This document shows, piece by piece, positions 7,900-9,148 of a stretch of DNA of 9,148 nucleotides. The notes beneath the pieces are model-generated. The model was not told the origin of the DNA, searched no databases, and saw only the letters and a list, made by a program, of their open reading frames with translations. Position 1 is the stretch's first letter, and each line of letters begins with the position of its first letter. Origin of the DNA: Candidatus Heimdallarchaeota archaeon (GTDB lineage Archaea; Asgardarchaeota; Heimdallarchaeia; Heimdallarchaeales; Kariarchaeaceae); NCBI GenBank assembly GCA_029882335.1, contig JAOUKW010000149.1, positions 1-9,148 of the forward strand, in the 5' to 3' direction. A program made the translations under genes and the position numbers.

Positions 7900-9148
7900 T
7901 CCTCTAGTAAATATATAAGAAGATTCAAATCTTTTGCATTAATTGCTTTAGTCTTCTTTGGGATTGCACCTATATTATTTGCAGCAATACCTAATAACGA
8001 ATCAAATAATTCATTTTCAATTTACAACTCCGATTATGATGGATTATCCAATTTAAGACTAAATTTGGAATCTATTCAATCCAATACTGGTATTTCGAAG
8101 TATAATGTTACCAATATTATTTCTAACTTAAATGTCTTAAATCGATTTAATGGATCTGGTGCATTAGTAATAATTGCACCAACTTCTAATTTTGCAGTTA
8201 CTGAAACAATATCTCTTGTTCTTTATATGTTGCGTGGTGGTTCAGTCATAATAATTGATGATTATGGTAGTGGTAATCAAGTATTAGAACCGATATTCAA
8301 GGCATTTGAAAATATTGATAAATTTGCAGAGGAGGCAGCAGCGCAGGGTCTCGAAATACCATCAACTACAGATATCTTATCTGGTGGTGCAAATAATACA
8401 GAGACTACTCCATCGAATGGAACTGATGGTGGAATTGATAGCCAACTAGGATTCGGTGCAGGTGCTCCATCTGGATTCGATCAAGGAGATCTAATGACAA
8501 ATATGATCGGTGATTTAATCAAAAGATTTGCATTTAACACTTCTGCTGTTTTGATGGATGCTGGTAGTAATTCAGATAATCCTGCTAGACCTGTTTTAAT
8601 TGATTTCGATCAAACTGAGTTTGCAGGTTATACATTTACCCAAGGTATTGAAAGAATTCAAATGGAATTTGGAACAACGATATCACTTCAATTAAGTGTT
8701 ACTGCACGAGATGAATTTGGTAATCCCATCTTAGATGAAACTGGTAATGTAACAAAGAAGGATGTTTGGATGCCCTTACAGAAATTGACAGGGGATGTAA
8801 TTGGTGATTTTGCAGAGGGATTTGAATTCGAATTATCTCTTCCATTCTTTCCAATGTACACAAGCAAGTTATCTTGGATGGAAACCAATTTCGCCATGGC
8901 TGATGATGGTAATGCTGTTCCTGATGTTGGTGAATGGGGTAATTCAAAGTTTGCGACTGCATTGTCAATACCTTTAATACCCGGGATGGGTAAACTGGTA
9001 ATGATCTCAGATCCATCTATTTTTATTAATCGATGGACTGAACGATATGATGAAAATGATAATTTACAACTCTTCTTAAATCTCATTGATATGGCTACAT
9101 CACATATTGAACTTACTACTGGTCAACCCCAAATACCGGTAATATTTG
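7891..9148 (+). CDS. DUF4350-type membrane/secreted protein, 3'-truncated by the window
   Basis: An open frame from GTG 7891 to the window edge (419 codons, no stop); an in-frame TAA at 7885-7887 rules out an earlier start. GTG at 7897 is an alternative start. The Shine-Dalgarno is weak, so coupling to the gene ending 14 nt upstream is likely. Residues 1-11 are basic and about 15-33 form a signal peptide or signal anchor. The alpha/beta domain fits DUF4350: 'YDGLSNLRLNLESI' near the start, 'ALVIIAPTSNF' for the first core strand, 'LRGGSVIIIDDYGSGN' (114-128), and late 'ISDPSIFIN' (372-380) followed by 'NDNLQLFLNLID', the family's 'gDpslfiN...dN..fl.nl' ending. A Gly/Ser/Thr/Asn-rich insertion of about 45 residues (155-197) interrupts the fold. 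DUF4350 belongs with GATase/GIFT-like folds and has no established reaction. Homologues often sit beside MoxR, DUF58 and DUF4129 genes, which agrees with this context. The missing C-terminus may carry a further membrane span. Confidence 0.75.
   Translation, partial: MSVSSSKYIRRFKSFALIALVFFGIAPILFAAIPNNESNNSFSIYNSDYDGLSNLRLNLESIQSNTGISKYNVTNIISNLNVLNRFNGSGALVIIAPTSNFAVTETISLVLYMLRGGSVIIIDDYGSGNQVLEPIFKAFENIDKFAEEAAAQGLEIPSTTDILSGGANNTETTPSNGTDGGIDSQLGFGAGAPSGFDQGDLMTNMIGDLIKRFAFNTSAVLMDAGSNSDNPARPVLIDFDQTEFAGYTFTQGIERIQMEFGTTISLQLSVTARDEFGNPILDETGNVTKKDVWMPLQKLTGDVIGDFAEGFEFELSLPFFPMYTSKLSWMETNFAMADDGNAVPDVGEWGNSKFATALSIPLIPGMGKLVMISDPSIFINRWTERYDENDNLQLFLNLIDMATSHIELTTGQPQIPVIF

Noticed and set aside
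8688..9086. Minus-strand open frames opposite the DUF4350 gene
   Set aside because: Two overlapping antisense frames cover a region where the plus strand encodes recognisable DUF4350 motifs; their translations are low complexity with no domain-like features.
1..9148. CRISPR array, tRNA or rRNA genes, insertion sequences, phage genes
   Set aside because: No regularly spaced direct repeats, no cloverleaf or rRNA-like segments and no transposase or integrase motifs were seen; the window is almost wholly covered by four large coherent reading frames.

Overview
The window looks archaeal. It is AT-rich and tightly packed on one strand. Its ribosome-binding sites are GGTGA or AGGAGG, both matching the archaeal 16S rRNA 3' end. 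It encodes very large, Asn/Ser/Thr-rich secreted proteins dense in N-X-S/T glycosylation sequons. The low GC and large modular surface proteins would fit an Asgard (Heimdall/Loki-like) lineage, but this is a guess from style: no taxonomic marker gene is present.

Layout: positions 1-175 are an AT-rich leader with an imperfect inverted repeat and weak TATA-like candidates. Four same-strand genes follow as an apparent operon. (1) 176-3370 is a 1064-aa membrane protein with three N-terminal membrane segments, an extracellular transglutaminase-like domain, beta-sandwich domains and a C-terminal membrane anchor. (2) 3370-7359 is a 1329-aa type I membrane protein with a signal peptide, about eight Ig-like or carboxypeptidase-regulatory-like beta domains, one membrane span and a cytosolic DUF4129-like helical domain. 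(3) 7376-7876 is a 166-aa soluble, stand-alone DUF4129-like domain with a basic Gly/Pro/Arg/Lys tail. (4) 7891 to the window end is a 3'-truncated DUF4350-type protein starting at GTG. Gene junctions are a 1-nt overlap (TAATG), 16 nt and 14 nt, with no visible terminator between them.

The set is a divergent relative of the bacterial and archaeal MoxR-DUF58-transglutaminase-DUF4129-DUF4350 neighbourhood, a widespread but poorly understood envelope-associated module. In bacterial TgpA/YebA-type proteins the transglutaminase and DUF4129 are fused across one membrane span. Here they are on separate subunits, and DUF4129 is present twice, once tethered and once free. The transglutaminase-like domain appears to have lost its catalytic Cys and Asp while keeping the His-Val-Trp segment, which suggests a scaffold or sensor. 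A MoxR AAA+ ATPase and a DUF58 protein would be expected just outside the window, but neither is visible here.
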